DNA from: Yersinia nurmii
Lineage (GTDB): Bacteria > Pseudomonadota > Gammaproteobacteria > Enterobacterales > Enterobacteriaceae
Reading direction: 5' to 3'
Assembly: GCF_001112925.1 (NCBI RefSeq)
Contig: NZ_CPYD01000010.1
Coordinates: forward strand, 62,001 to 126,000
DNA: 64,000 nucleotides
Shown: in pieces, positions 9,168 to 16,949 of the stretch
Position numbering within the stretch: position 1 is the first letter of the stretch
Layout of the letters: every line of letters begins with the position of its first letter
The notes under the pieces: model-generated
Seen by the model: only the letters and a program-made list of their open reading frames with translations
What the model was told of the DNA's origin: nothing
The model's database searches: none
Program-made: the position numbers and the translations under genes

Positions 9168-11210
9168 ATGCCACTCTCTATTATAAAATCTATTTATGTT
9201 GAAAATGACAAGCGTCCGTTTTTGTTGTTTTTAAATATTCTTTTAAATATAAAAAATAAACTGTGTTTGTCGGTTGCCATCATAACTGTACAGTTATGTT
9301 CGGTCGGTACATATGCAAATGATTACTCTGTAAGGTTAGAAGATGCTGATATCAGAGAGTTCGTAAATTCGGCCAGTAGGATATTAAATAAAACCATAAT
9401 AATGGACCCAAAGGTAAAAGGGACAATTTCAATTCGTAGTTACGAAAAAATGGATGAAGATAAATACCAACAGTTTTTTCTTAACGTCCTTGACGTGTAT
9501 GGTTTTACTGTAATTGAGATGCCGAATAATATATTGAAGGTGGTTCCTGCCAAAAGAGCAAAAGGCTCAGCATCACTAATCATTACACAGGATGATATAC
9601 TTAATGGTGATGAACTTATTAATAAAATAGTGCCATTAAAGTATGTTTCAGCTAAGAATATAGCACCGTTATTACGACAATTAAATGACAACACAGATTC
9701 TGGCAGTATCGTACATTACGAACCGAATAACTCGTTGCTAATCACTGGAAGAGCCGCAGTGGTGAACAGATTAATATCTATTATTGATAAGTTTGATCGT
9801 GAAAGTGACTCAATAGCAGAAGTCCTTAAGCTGAAATATGCATCTGCGATGGATATCGCACGGACCGTCAATGAACTTTTAAGAGCAAGCACCTCGTCAA
9901 AGAAAGAAATGCCGCAGGTAGTCAAGCTTGTTGCTGATGAGAGAACTAATTCAATCCTGATAAATGGAGATGCTGGGGCTCGTAAAAATACGGTATCAAT
10001 AATAAGGAAACTTGATCAGGAACAAACGGCTGATGGAAATACAAAAGTGATTTATTTGAAGTATGCCAAGGCTGAAAACTTACTAGATGTCTTAAATGGC
10101 GTAAGTACTAGCCTAAAAGATGATAAGAAAAAATCATCGCCCGCTTTTTCCTCAAATAGAAAGATCATGATTAAAGCTGACAATCAAACTAATGCATTGA
10201 TTATCAGTGCTGCGCCTACGGTTATGTATGACTTAGAGCAGGTTATAAGTAAGTTGGATATTAGGCGTGCTCAGGTCCTGGTTGAAGCCATTATTGTAGA
10301 AGCCCAGGATGGCGAAGGCATGAACCTTGGTATTCAATGGGCAAACAGTTACGGTGGCGGGGTTAGTTTGCTTGACTCTGGAAGAACTGCCAGTGGTGCT
10401 CAAGATAATATGAGTGCCGTGGTAAATGGTATGAGCGGGCTGGTGACAGGATTTTATCGTGGCAATTGGTCGGGTTTATTCACCGCTCTGGCTACAAACT
10501 CAAGTAATGATATTCTGGCTACGCCCAGCATTGTAACGCTGGATAATATGGATGCTGAATTTAGCGTCGGTCAAGAAGTGCCTGTTCTATCATCACAGCA
10601 AACGACACCCACAGATAAGGTTTATAACACGATATCTCGTCAGTCAGTTGGTATTATTTTAAAGGTAAAACCACAAATAAATAAAGGGGATACGGTATTA
10701 CTGGAGATCCGTCAGGAGGTATCAAGTGTGGCGGAGAACTCTAGTGCAGATAAAGATAATATAGGTTCGACGTTCAATAAAAGAATCGTCAATAATGCCG
10801 TGCTGGTTAAAAGTGGGGATACAGTCGTTGTGGGTGGCTTATTAGATAAGAAAATTACGAATGTTATAAACAAAGTTCCTATACTTGGCGATATTCCTAT
10901 TATTGGTGCATTATTCAGACAAAATAAAGATAGGGTAGAAAAGAGAAATCTAATCCTGTTCATTAAGCCTACAATCATAAGGGAAGCTGATGATTATTTA
11001 TATGAGACATCAGATAAGTTCAGGGCGTTCAATGAAAAAAATGAAAATAGTAGAAGCTTATTGGTTAATTCAGAAGTTAAGGTGAATGAATATAGTAATA
11101 AGGGTAGGCTGTCTACTATTAATAATAAGAAGGTAATTAATCTAATAAGTAGAGATATTAACGCTTTTTATGGCGGAAGGGGGGGGGGCATTGTCGACAA
11201 CCATAATTAA
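9168..11210 (+). CDS. gspD: T2SS outer-membrane secretin GspD
   Basis: Forms the outer-membrane channel through which folded substrates leave. The 680-residue protein has an unusually long n-region before a signal-like stretch ending near residue 50 (VGTYA-ND). An N0 domain follows (VRLEDADIREFVNSASRIL), then N1-N3 repeats (KYVSAKNIAPLLRQL, LKYASAMDIARTVNELL, LKYAKAENLLDVL), and a secretin core with VPILGDIPIIGALFR and NLILFIKPTIIRE. About 80 further residues may form the S region. GGGG precedes the ATG by 6 bp. The 3' end overlaps gspE by 41 bp and holds a G10 tract, so tract length would change the GspD C-terminus. Confidence 0.93.
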   Translation: MPLSIIKSIYVENDKRPFLLFLNILLNIKNKLCLSVAIITVQLCSVGTYANDYSVRLEDADIREFVNSASRILNKTIIMDPKVKGTISIRSYEKMDEDKYQQFFLNVLDVYGFTVIEMPNNILKVVPAKRAKGSASLIITQDDILNGDELINKIVPLKYVSAKNIAPLLRQLNDNTDSGSIVHYEPNNSLLITGRAAVVNRLISIIDKFDRESDSIAEVLKLKYASAMDIARTVNELLRASTSSKKEMPQVVKLVADERTNSILINGDAGARKNTVSIIRKLDQEQTADGNTKVIYLKYAKAENLLDVLNGVSTSLKDDKKKSSPAFSSNRKIMIKADNQTNALIISAAPTVMYDLEQVISKLDIRRAQVLVEAIIVEAQDGEGMNLGIQWANSYGGGVSLLDSGRTASGAQDNMSAVVNGMSGLVTGFYRGNWSGLFTALATNSSNDILATPSIVTLDNMDAEFSVGQEVPVLSSQQTTPTDKVYNTISRQSVGIILKVKPQINKGDTVLLEIRQEVSSVAENSSADKDNIGSTFNKRIVNNAVLVKSGDTVVVGGLLDKKITNVINKVPILGDIPIIGALFRQNKDRVEKRNLILFIKPTIIREADDYLYETSDKFRAFNEKNENSRSLLVNSEVKVNEYSNKGRLSTINNKKVINLISRDINAFYGGRGGGIVDNHN

Positions 11211-12678
11211 TAAACCTATGCCATTTAGTTGGGCAAGAAAATATGGCGTATTACTTATCCCTATGGAATATGGTTGTCATTTAATTTGCCGTTGTTCTGC
11301 GTCGTTTAACGATTTAGTCGAAGGGCAGAGAGTTGCTTCTGGAAAGGTCGCGCTTGCCTTGGTTACTGATGAGGAGTTTGAATCCAGGTTGGTCGATTTC
11401 TACCAGAATGATGCCCAGCAAGCCCACCAAATAATGACGGATATCGGTAATGAATTAGCTCTTAGCACTCTCATAGAACAATTGCCAAAAGATGATGACT
11501 TACTTGATGCGACCGACGATGCGCCAATTATTCGCCTTATAAATGCTGTTTTGTCTGAAGCTGTGAAGCAAGCGGCGTCCGATATTCATATCGAACCCTT
11601 CGAGCAAAAATTGCTAATAAGATTCCGAATTGATGGCATGCTAACTCAAATTCTTGAACCACCGGTGGAACTAACGGCCTTACTCGTGTCCCGAATAAAA
11701 GTCATGGCCAGGCTAGATATTGCGGAAAAAAGAGTGCCGCAGGATGGGAGAATTGCGGTAAGGGTCGGTGGGCGAGCGTTAGATGTCAGGGTGTCAACTT
11801 TACCATCTAGCCACGGTGAGCGTGTTGTACTGAGAATTCTGGATAAAAGTAGTGTGAAGTTAGATCTTAAGGCGCTTGGTGTGGAGGGTAGTAATTATAA
11901 GTTGATAAGAAAGTTATTGCAGCAACCCCATGGAATGATATTGGTGGTAGGACCAACGGGTTCAGGTAAAAGTACGACGCTTTATGCTGCGTTAATGGAG
12001 ATTGACAGTAGCGTTCGTAATATTATGACAATAGAAGACCCGATCGAATTTGATCTTAATGGTATCGCGCAAACGCAAGTTAGTCCTAAAGTAGATATGA
12101 GCTTCGCTAAAGGATTACGTGCTATTTTACGGCAGGATCCTGATGTAATTCTTATTGGCGAAATACGAGACACAGAAACGGCTAAAATAGCGACTCAGGC
12201 ATCATTAACCGGCCACTTAGTCCTCTCAACATTACACACCAATACGGCCACTGGCGCAGTAACTCGATTGCAAGATATGGGGATCGAAACCTTTATGCTG
12301 GCAAGCTCTTTACTGGCGGTCATTTCTCAACGTTTGGTACGCAAACTTTGTGTTTACTGTCGTAGTCCTCACCAATTTCAATTTTCTGATGTGTATGAGG
12401 AAAATAGTGGCCTAATTTCTGGTTTTAAAGCCGTTGGGTGTGAACAGTGTAGTTTTATTGGTTATAGAGGTAGAACGGCTATTCATGAGTTACTTATTGT
12501 GGATGAGAACGTAAGGAATTGTATTTATCAACGAGGTAGTGAGATTGAGTTAGAAAAGCTCGCAAGAAAAATGACTGTGGGAATAAAGAATAGTGGGATA
12601 GTTAAAATAACACAAGGGATGACTACATTAGAGGAAGTGATTCGAGTCACTCGGGAGAATATTGATGATCATATTTAA
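11170..12678 (+). CDS. gspE: T2SS ATPase GspE
   Basis: Cytoplasmic ATPase that drives pseudopilus assembly. The core has Walker A (GPTGSGKST), the Asp box (TIEDPIEF), Walker B (VILIGEIRD), the His box (HLVLSTLHTN) and the CM domain with paired CxxC motifs (CVYC and CEQC). With ATG 11170 it is 502 residues. The first codons cross the G10 tract shared with gspD. Alternative in-frame starts are TTG 11191, where AAGGGG of the tract serves as ribosome binding site, and ATG 11218 (MPFSWARKYG), where homology to other GspE proteins begins. The stop overlaps the start of gspF. Confidence 0.94.
   Translation: MAEGGGALSTTIINKPMPFSWARKYGVLLIPMEYGCHLICRCSASFNDLVEGQRVASGKVALALVTDEEFESRLVDFYQNDAQQAHQIMTDIGNELALSTLIEQLPKDDDLLDATDDAPIIRLINAVLSEAVKQAASDIHIEPFEQKLLIRFRIDGMLTQILEPPVELTALLVSRIKVMARLDIAEKRVPQDGRIAVRVGGRALDVRVSTLPSSHGERVVLRILDKSSVKLDLKALGVEGSNYKLIRKLLQQPHGMILVVGPTGSGKSTTLYAALMEIDSSVRNIMTIEDPIEFDLNGIAQTQVSPKVDMSFAKGLRAILRQDPDVILIGEIRDTETAKIATQASLTGHLVLSTLHTNTATGAVTRLQDMGIETFMLASSLLAVISQRLVRKLCVYCRSPHQFQFSDVYEENSGLISGFKAVGCEQCSFIGYRGRTAIHELLIVDENVRNCIYQRGSEIELEKLARKMTVGIKNSGIVKITQGMTTLEEVIRVTRENIDDHI
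11179..11188 (+). repeat. Homopolymeric G10 tract at the gspD/gspE overlap
   Basis: Ten consecutive G in otherwise AT-rich DNA. The tract lies in the last codons of gspD and in codons 4-7 of gspE when read from ATG 11170. Tracts of this length are prone to slipped-strand mispairing. It also resembles a ribosome binding site for TTG 11191. Confidence 0.9.
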
Positions 12679-13864
12679 ATATTCTGCCATAAATAAGAAT
12701 GGTTCCAGATGCAAGGGGAAGGTTGAGGCGGACAGTATTCGGGTGGCTAGGGAGTTAGTACGTGCTCGTGGATTAACACTCTTAAATATAAGAAAAGTTA
12801 ATGCTATAAACTGGTACGGAAGAATTAAAAAAACAATTAATAAAAGAGAACTTCTTGTTTTAACGAGGCAACTTGCCATTTTAACTTCGGCATCTATTCC
12901 TGTTGATGAGGCATTATTAGCCTTGTCGCAGCAAACGGAACGAAAATCAGTATCTATCACTTTAGAAAAGATAAGAAATAATATTATCTCTGGTTACTCG
13001 TTGTCTGACTCTTTGGAGTCATTTCCTCGAGATTTTAACGTGTTGTACCGTGCATTGATAAAATCTGGTGAATCATCTGGAAAATTAGACCTTATTCTCA
13101 AACGGTTAGCGGATAATATCGAGAAATCACACCTTAAGAAAAATAAATTCATTCAGGCATTAGTCTATCCAGTGATACTTATATTAGTGTCTTTTGCTGT
13201 TATTTCTGTCTTACTCACGGCGGTAATTCCTGAGGTAATAGAGCAGTTTGTTTTTATGAAACAGAATCTTCCTATGTCAACAAGAGTTTTAATGTCGGTA
13301 AGTGACTTTATGAATAGCTATTTTTCATTATTAATTATGTCGACAATCATTATTTTAATAATAAATTATCTTGGAATGAGGAAGTTGAAGTATAAATCCT
13401 ATGTTCATGGGAAATTACTTAACGTTGTAGTTATAGGAAAAGTGATTAAAAAAATACATGCTTCACGCTATATAAGAATGCTGGCTATACTGTGCTCCAG
13501 TGGAATTCCTCTGATGCAGTCAATGAAAATCGGTTTGACAGTTTTAACTAACGAGTCAATTAAACTAGAAATGAAGCAGGGAGTATCGTTGGTAGAAAAA
13601 GGAGCAAGCCTTTCGGCTGCATTGAGCCATACCAATATTTTTCCTCCATTAGCCAGGCATATGATCTATTCAGGAGAAAAAAGTGGTGATTTAAATGTCA
13701 TGTTAGAAAAAACGGCAGATATTATAGACGAGGAATTTGAGCGAGTCATTGAGATCTCAATGAGCATATTTGAACCGGCACTTATTATTATAATGGCTTC
13801 ATTGATATTATTTATTGTTTTATCTGTTTTACAGCCAATATTGTTACTTAACAATATGGCTTAA
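12665..13864 (+). CDS. gspF: T2SS inner-membrane platform protein GspF
   Basis: Polytopic platform protein that works with GspE. The product is about 399 residues with two T2SSF cytoplasmic repeats (roughly residues 60-180 and 265-385), each with a GESSG/GEKSG-type motif (IKSGESSGKLD and IYSGEKSGDLN). Three hydrophobic segments lie near 167-190, 217-238 and 373-395. I chose ATG 12665 over the adjoining TTG because GGGAG stands 7 bp before it. It overlaps the end of gspE, implying translational coupling. Confidence 0.93.
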   Translation: MIIFKYSAINKNGSRCKGKVEADSIRVARELVRARGLTLLNIRKVNAINWYGRIKKTINKRELLVLTRQLAILTSASIPVDEALLALSQQTERKSVSITLEKIRNNIISGYSLSDSLESFPRDFNVLYRALIKSGESSGKLDLILKRLADNIEKSHLKKNKFIQALVYPVILILVSFAVISVLLTAVIPEVIEQFVFMKQNLPMSTRVLMSVSDFMNSYFSLLIMSTIIILIINYLGMRKLKYKSYVHGKLLNVVVIGKVIKKIHASRYIRMLAILCSSGIPLMQSMKIGLTVLTNESIKLEMKQGVSLVEKGASLSAALSHTNIFPPLARHMIYSGEKSGDLNVMLEKTADIIDEEFERVIEISMSIFEPALIIIMASLILFIVLSVLQPILLLNNMA

Positions 13865-13890
13865 TTTATTTTTTGGGGCGTTAAAAAATC

Positions 13891-14343
13891 ATGTACAAAA
13901 AAAATAGGTATTGCAAAGGATTTACCTTACTAGAGGTTATGATCGTTATCGTCATTTTGGGTTTGCTGGCGAGTTTAACGATACCTAATCTCATGGGAAA
14001 CAAAAATAAGGCTGATATACAAAAAGTTATTACTGATATTGCTACGTTTGAAAATGCTTTAGATATGTATAGGCTGGATAATGGTTTATTCCCTTCTGAG
14101 GAACAAGGGATTAAGTCATTAGTGGAAATGCCGCTAGAAGAGCCTTTACCCAAGAATTTTCGGTCTAATGGTTATTTACGTAGGTTGCCGAAAGATCCAT
14201 GGGGCAATAGTTATATAATAAGAAATCCCGGTTTTTATAACAGCATAGATGTTTTCTCTAAAGGTCCTGATGGTGAGGTCGGAACTAGCGATGATATAGG
14301 TAATTGGATAAATGAGCATGCAGATAGCGGAAAACAAAGCTAG
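13891..14343 (+). CDS. gspG: T2SS major pseudopilin GspG
   Basis: Main subunit of the periplasmic pseudopilus. The 150-residue precursor has a short basic leader and the prepilin peptidase site G|FTLLEVMIVIVILGLLASL with Glu5. The globular part has the GspG landmarks LDNGLFPSEEQGIKSLV, PKDPWGNSY and the calcium-site loop near DGEVGTSDDIGNW. Maturation needs a prepilin peptidase, and none is encoded in the window. It overlaps gspH by 32 bp. Confidence 0.96.
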   Translation: MYKKNRYCKGFTLLEVMIVIVILGLLASLTIPNLMGNKNKADIQKVITDIATFENALDMYRLDNGLFPSEEQGIKSLVEMPLEEPLPKNFRSNGYLRRLPKDPWGNSYIIRNPGFYNSIDVFSKGPDGEVGTSDDIGNWINEHADSGKQS

Positions 14344-14869
14344 GTTTTATGGTTTTACATTGCTAGAAATAATGTTGGTTATTTTTATTTTATCCTCCAT
14401 GTCAGTAATCGCTATTTTTAGTATTAATAATGATAAAGAAAATACAATTACTGAGGCTGAGTATTTATATAATACTATAAATAGGATTAAAAAAATAGGT
14501 GGCTATGAGCAAACTGTGTACATTATTAAAATAAATTTGAATGGATGGGCGATAGAAAAACTATGTTTAAAAGAATGCAGAGGGGACAATAAGATAACAA
14601 AGGGTAAGTTTTGGCCAGATAAACACTGGGAGCAGGTATATTATGGAAGGAAAGCATTAAAAAGAGATTTTGGAAATTCAGTGTTAGATCTGAAAGTAGT
14701 GTTAACTGGATATGATGAATGGGAAGATGCAGACTCAGATCATCGTTTTTTTTATTTTATCCTTTACCCATTATTACCAAAATCAAGTTTATCAATAAGT
14801 TTGCATGATAAATATGGAGTTAATGTAATTGATTATAATAACGACTCTTTAAATATAAGAAGAATATGA
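14312..14869 (+). CDS. gspH: T2SS minor pseudopilin GspH
   Basis: Minor pseudopilin of the pseudopilus tip complex. The 185-residue precursor has a class III leader ending in G|FTLLEIMLVIFILSSM with Glu5, then a globular domain I do not recognise in detail. Position between gspG and gspI makes GspH the natural call. It overlaps both neighbours (32 bp with gspG, 4 bp ATGA with gspI). Lys-rich and AT-rich codon use is like the rest of the operon. Confidence 0.85.
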   Translation: MSMQIAENKARFYGFTLLEIMLVIFILSSMSVIAIFSINNDKENTITEAEYLYNTINRIKKIGGYEQTVYIIKINLNGWAIEKLCLKECRGDNKITKGKFWPDKHWEQVYYGRKALKRDFGNSVLDLKVVLTGYDEWEDADSDHRFFYFILYPLLPKSSLSISLHDKYGVNVIDYNNDSLNIRRI

Positions 14870-15249
14870 TCATATCAAATGTAATAATCAAGAAAAATAA
14901 AGGGATGACCTTGCTTGAAGTTATGTTTTCGTTAATTATATTTTCTACAACAGGTCTGGCTATCCTTCAATTTATGACACAAAGCATTTACTTAAGTAAC
15001 CAAGCTAAGATTGATGTATTTTCTATTTTAATAGCAGAAAATAAATTAAATGAAATTATACTTAATCGCAATCTCCCTAGTAATAGCTGGATCTCAGGTC
15101 ATGAATATATGATTGGGAAAATATGGCATTGGCGTGCCAGAAGTGAAGATATTGAATATCTTGGTCTGATGTTAATAGACATCGAAGTGACAGCTGAAAA
15201 TAATATGGGAACTCCCTTATGTTTCAAATATTACAGGGCGATAAACTGA
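14866..15249 (+). CDS. gspI: T2SS minor pseudopilin GspI
   Basis: Minor pseudopilin, core of the GspI-J-K tip complex. The 127-residue precursor has leader cleavage at G|MTLLEVMFSLIIFSTTGLA with Glu5. The GspI pattern follows (AENKLNEIILNR and a Trp-containing strand WHWRARSEDIEYLGLMLIDIEV). It starts in the gspH stop (ATGA) and overlaps gspJ by 31 bp, so translation is probably coupled. Confidence 0.9.
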   Translation: MIISNVIIKKNKGMTLLEVMFSLIIFSTTGLAILQFMTQSIYLSNQAKIDVFSILIAENKLNEIILNRNLPSNSWISGHEYMIGKIWHWRARSEDIEYLGLMLIDIEVTAENNMGTPLCFKYYRAIN

Positions 15250-15860
15250 TTCATAAATATAATGATGGATTCACATTTATAGAAGTGATTTTGGCAATCA
15301 GCATATTCTCACTATTGAGTCTTGCCATGTACCAAGTATTGCAAGTGACATTGAGAACGACGTCAAATGTGATAAGTCATTTAGATGAACTTGATAATAT
15401 AATAAATTCTATTTATATCATAGAGAGTGATATCACTCATGCGATAGTAAGACCGCCAAAAGAGATCACTAATGATGGTCCTTTAGATTTCTTTGTTGGT
15501 AATTCAGAGGGAGTATCCGATAGTATTGAAATAGTAAGGAATAATAAATTTAATGTAAATAGTGTAGGCTATTACTATCAGTTGGAGAAAGTAGGATACA
15601 AGATTAATAATAATAATCTAGAGCGGATTCGCGCAATTAATGTTGATGATGGGTTATTTTATCCTCAGATGTCCGGTGAAATAATAAAAGAACGAATATT
15701 GACCGGAGTGAAAAGTATAAGATTTAGGTTTTTCTCAAACGGAAAATGGCTAGATTATTGGAATGAATTTAGTAAACACCCGAGAGCAATTGAAATTATT
15801 TTAGACTTGGACAGGTATGGTGAAATTAATAAAATAATCATGATGAATGGTAGTGATTAA
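15219..15860 (+). CDS. gspJ: T2SS minor pseudopilin GspJ
   Basis: Tip-complex pseudopilin. The 213-residue precursor has the processing site G|FTFIEVILAISIFSLLSLAMYQ and the long GspJ globular domain (IESDITHAIVRP, GVKSIRFRFFSNGKWLDYW, PRAIEIILDL). It overlaps gspI by 31 bp, and gspK starts immediately after its stop. Confidence 0.92.
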   Translation: MFQILQGDKLIHKYNDGFTFIEVILAISIFSLLSLAMYQVLQVTLRTTSNVISHLDELDNIINSIYIIESDITHAIVRPPKEITNDGPLDFFVGNSEGVSDSIEIVRNNKFNVNSVGYYYQLEKVGYKINNNNLERIRAINVDDGLFYPQMSGEIIKERILTGVKSIRFRFFSNGKWLDYWNEFSKHPRAIEIILDLDRYGEINKIIMMNGSD

Positions 15861-16712
15861 ATGTTAATTAATAAACAATCTGGTGTTGCACTGATTTTTG
15901 TATTAATCATAATTTCACTTATGAGCTCAGCAATGATGAAGGTGAATGATGTTTGGAGTGGTTTTTTTTACTTCCACAAAAGAGTGTTGGAAATAAATAA
16001 AGAAAAGGAAGAGCTGTTAAGTGTGCAAGGCATTGCTATGAAAAAAATAAATAGGAGTGTTGAGAGTAGTGAAATATTGGTTTCTAATGAAAAGATAATA
16101 GTGGGTGGCACTGCATTAAATTTATCAATTGTTTCTCTTACAGAGTGTTTTAATATAAACGCATTTTATACTTTGAGATACAAAACTAAGAGAGCTAGGA
16201 AAGCGTTAGACTATATAGCTAAAGAATTTGGCGTTGACAAAGATATTTTGAAAGAAAATTCAACATACCTTATAGATACTATGAACCAAAATAATCTGGC
16301 ACAGAAAATTAAAGGTTTTGATAAAAATAGTCTCTGTTATTTGCCCGATGACAGAGTTCATATAAATATAAACTCCATAAATGAGGGGCATGCTGATCTT
16401 ATATTTATATTGTTACTCTCAAGGGTGCCAAAAGATAAAATAATTAACGTAATAAAAAGTAAACCAGCCGGAGGATGGATAGTGGTGGATGAATTTTTAA
16501 ATCTGTTATTATCTAGAGTTAACTCTACTATCAGAAATGAGTTATCTTCATATTTCCGTGATATGTTATCAATAGAACATAAATATCTAATGTCTATTAT
16601 TAAACTAGATGATGACGCAGGAAGTTACAAGTTAATTACAATGTATAAGATTCAAGATGGTCGAGCTAGGCCAATCCAACACAGATATGAATTAAGGGGG
16701 TGGGATGCTTAA
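15861..16712 (+). CDS. gspK: T2SS minor pseudopilin GspK, last gene of the operon
   Basis: GspK caps the pseudopilus. The 283-residue precursor has a short leader and the segment SGVALIFVLIIISLMSSAMM without Glu5, which is normal for GspK. The alpha-helical insert domain follows (LTECFNINAF, then VHININSINEGHADLIFILL). It abuts gspJ directly. In canonical clusters gspL and gspM come next, but here 238 bp of AT-rich DNA leads to a convergent gene, so the operon ends at gspK. Confidence 0.92.
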   Translation: MLINKQSGVALIFVLIIISLMSSAMMKVNDVWSGFFYFHKRVLEINKEKEELLSVQGIAMKKINRSVESSEILVSNEKIIVGGTALNLSIVSLTECFNINAFYTLRYKTKRARKALDYIAKEFGVDKDILKENSTYLIDTMNQNNLAQKIKGFDKNSLCYLPDDRVHININSINEGHADLIFILLLSRVPKDKIINVIKSKPAGGWIVVDEFLNLLLSRVNSTIRNELSSYFRDMLSIEHKYLMSIIKLDDDAGSYKLITMYKIQDGRARPIQHRYELRGWDA

Positions 16713-16899
16713 GCGAATTGAAAGTTGATATTATTTGCGTGAATTATTAAATGATGTTACTGATTTTGTTTATTTACAGAATTATTACTTTTCTAAAGTA
16801 TAAGTTTTTCTGTTTGCAATGATTAATTATTATTTGTGATGTTACGTTTATAAATTGTAGGCAATATTATTTCTTATTTCTCTCAAAGGTAAGTATAAA

Positions 16900-16930
16900 A
16901 GATAGCCGACGCTAAAGCTGTCAGCTATCT
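16900..16930 (-). terminator. Hairpin between gspK and the convergent exported-protein gene
   Basis: Arms AGATAGC (16900-16906) and GCTATCT (16924-16930) pair, with further GAC/GTC pairing inside. Read on the minus strand the stem is followed by TTTTAT, so it best serves the gene at 16950. It may also stop the gsp operon. The rest of 16713-16949 shows no gene. Confidence 0.7.
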
Positions 16931-16949
16931 CGATTAGTTGGGTCTAAAT

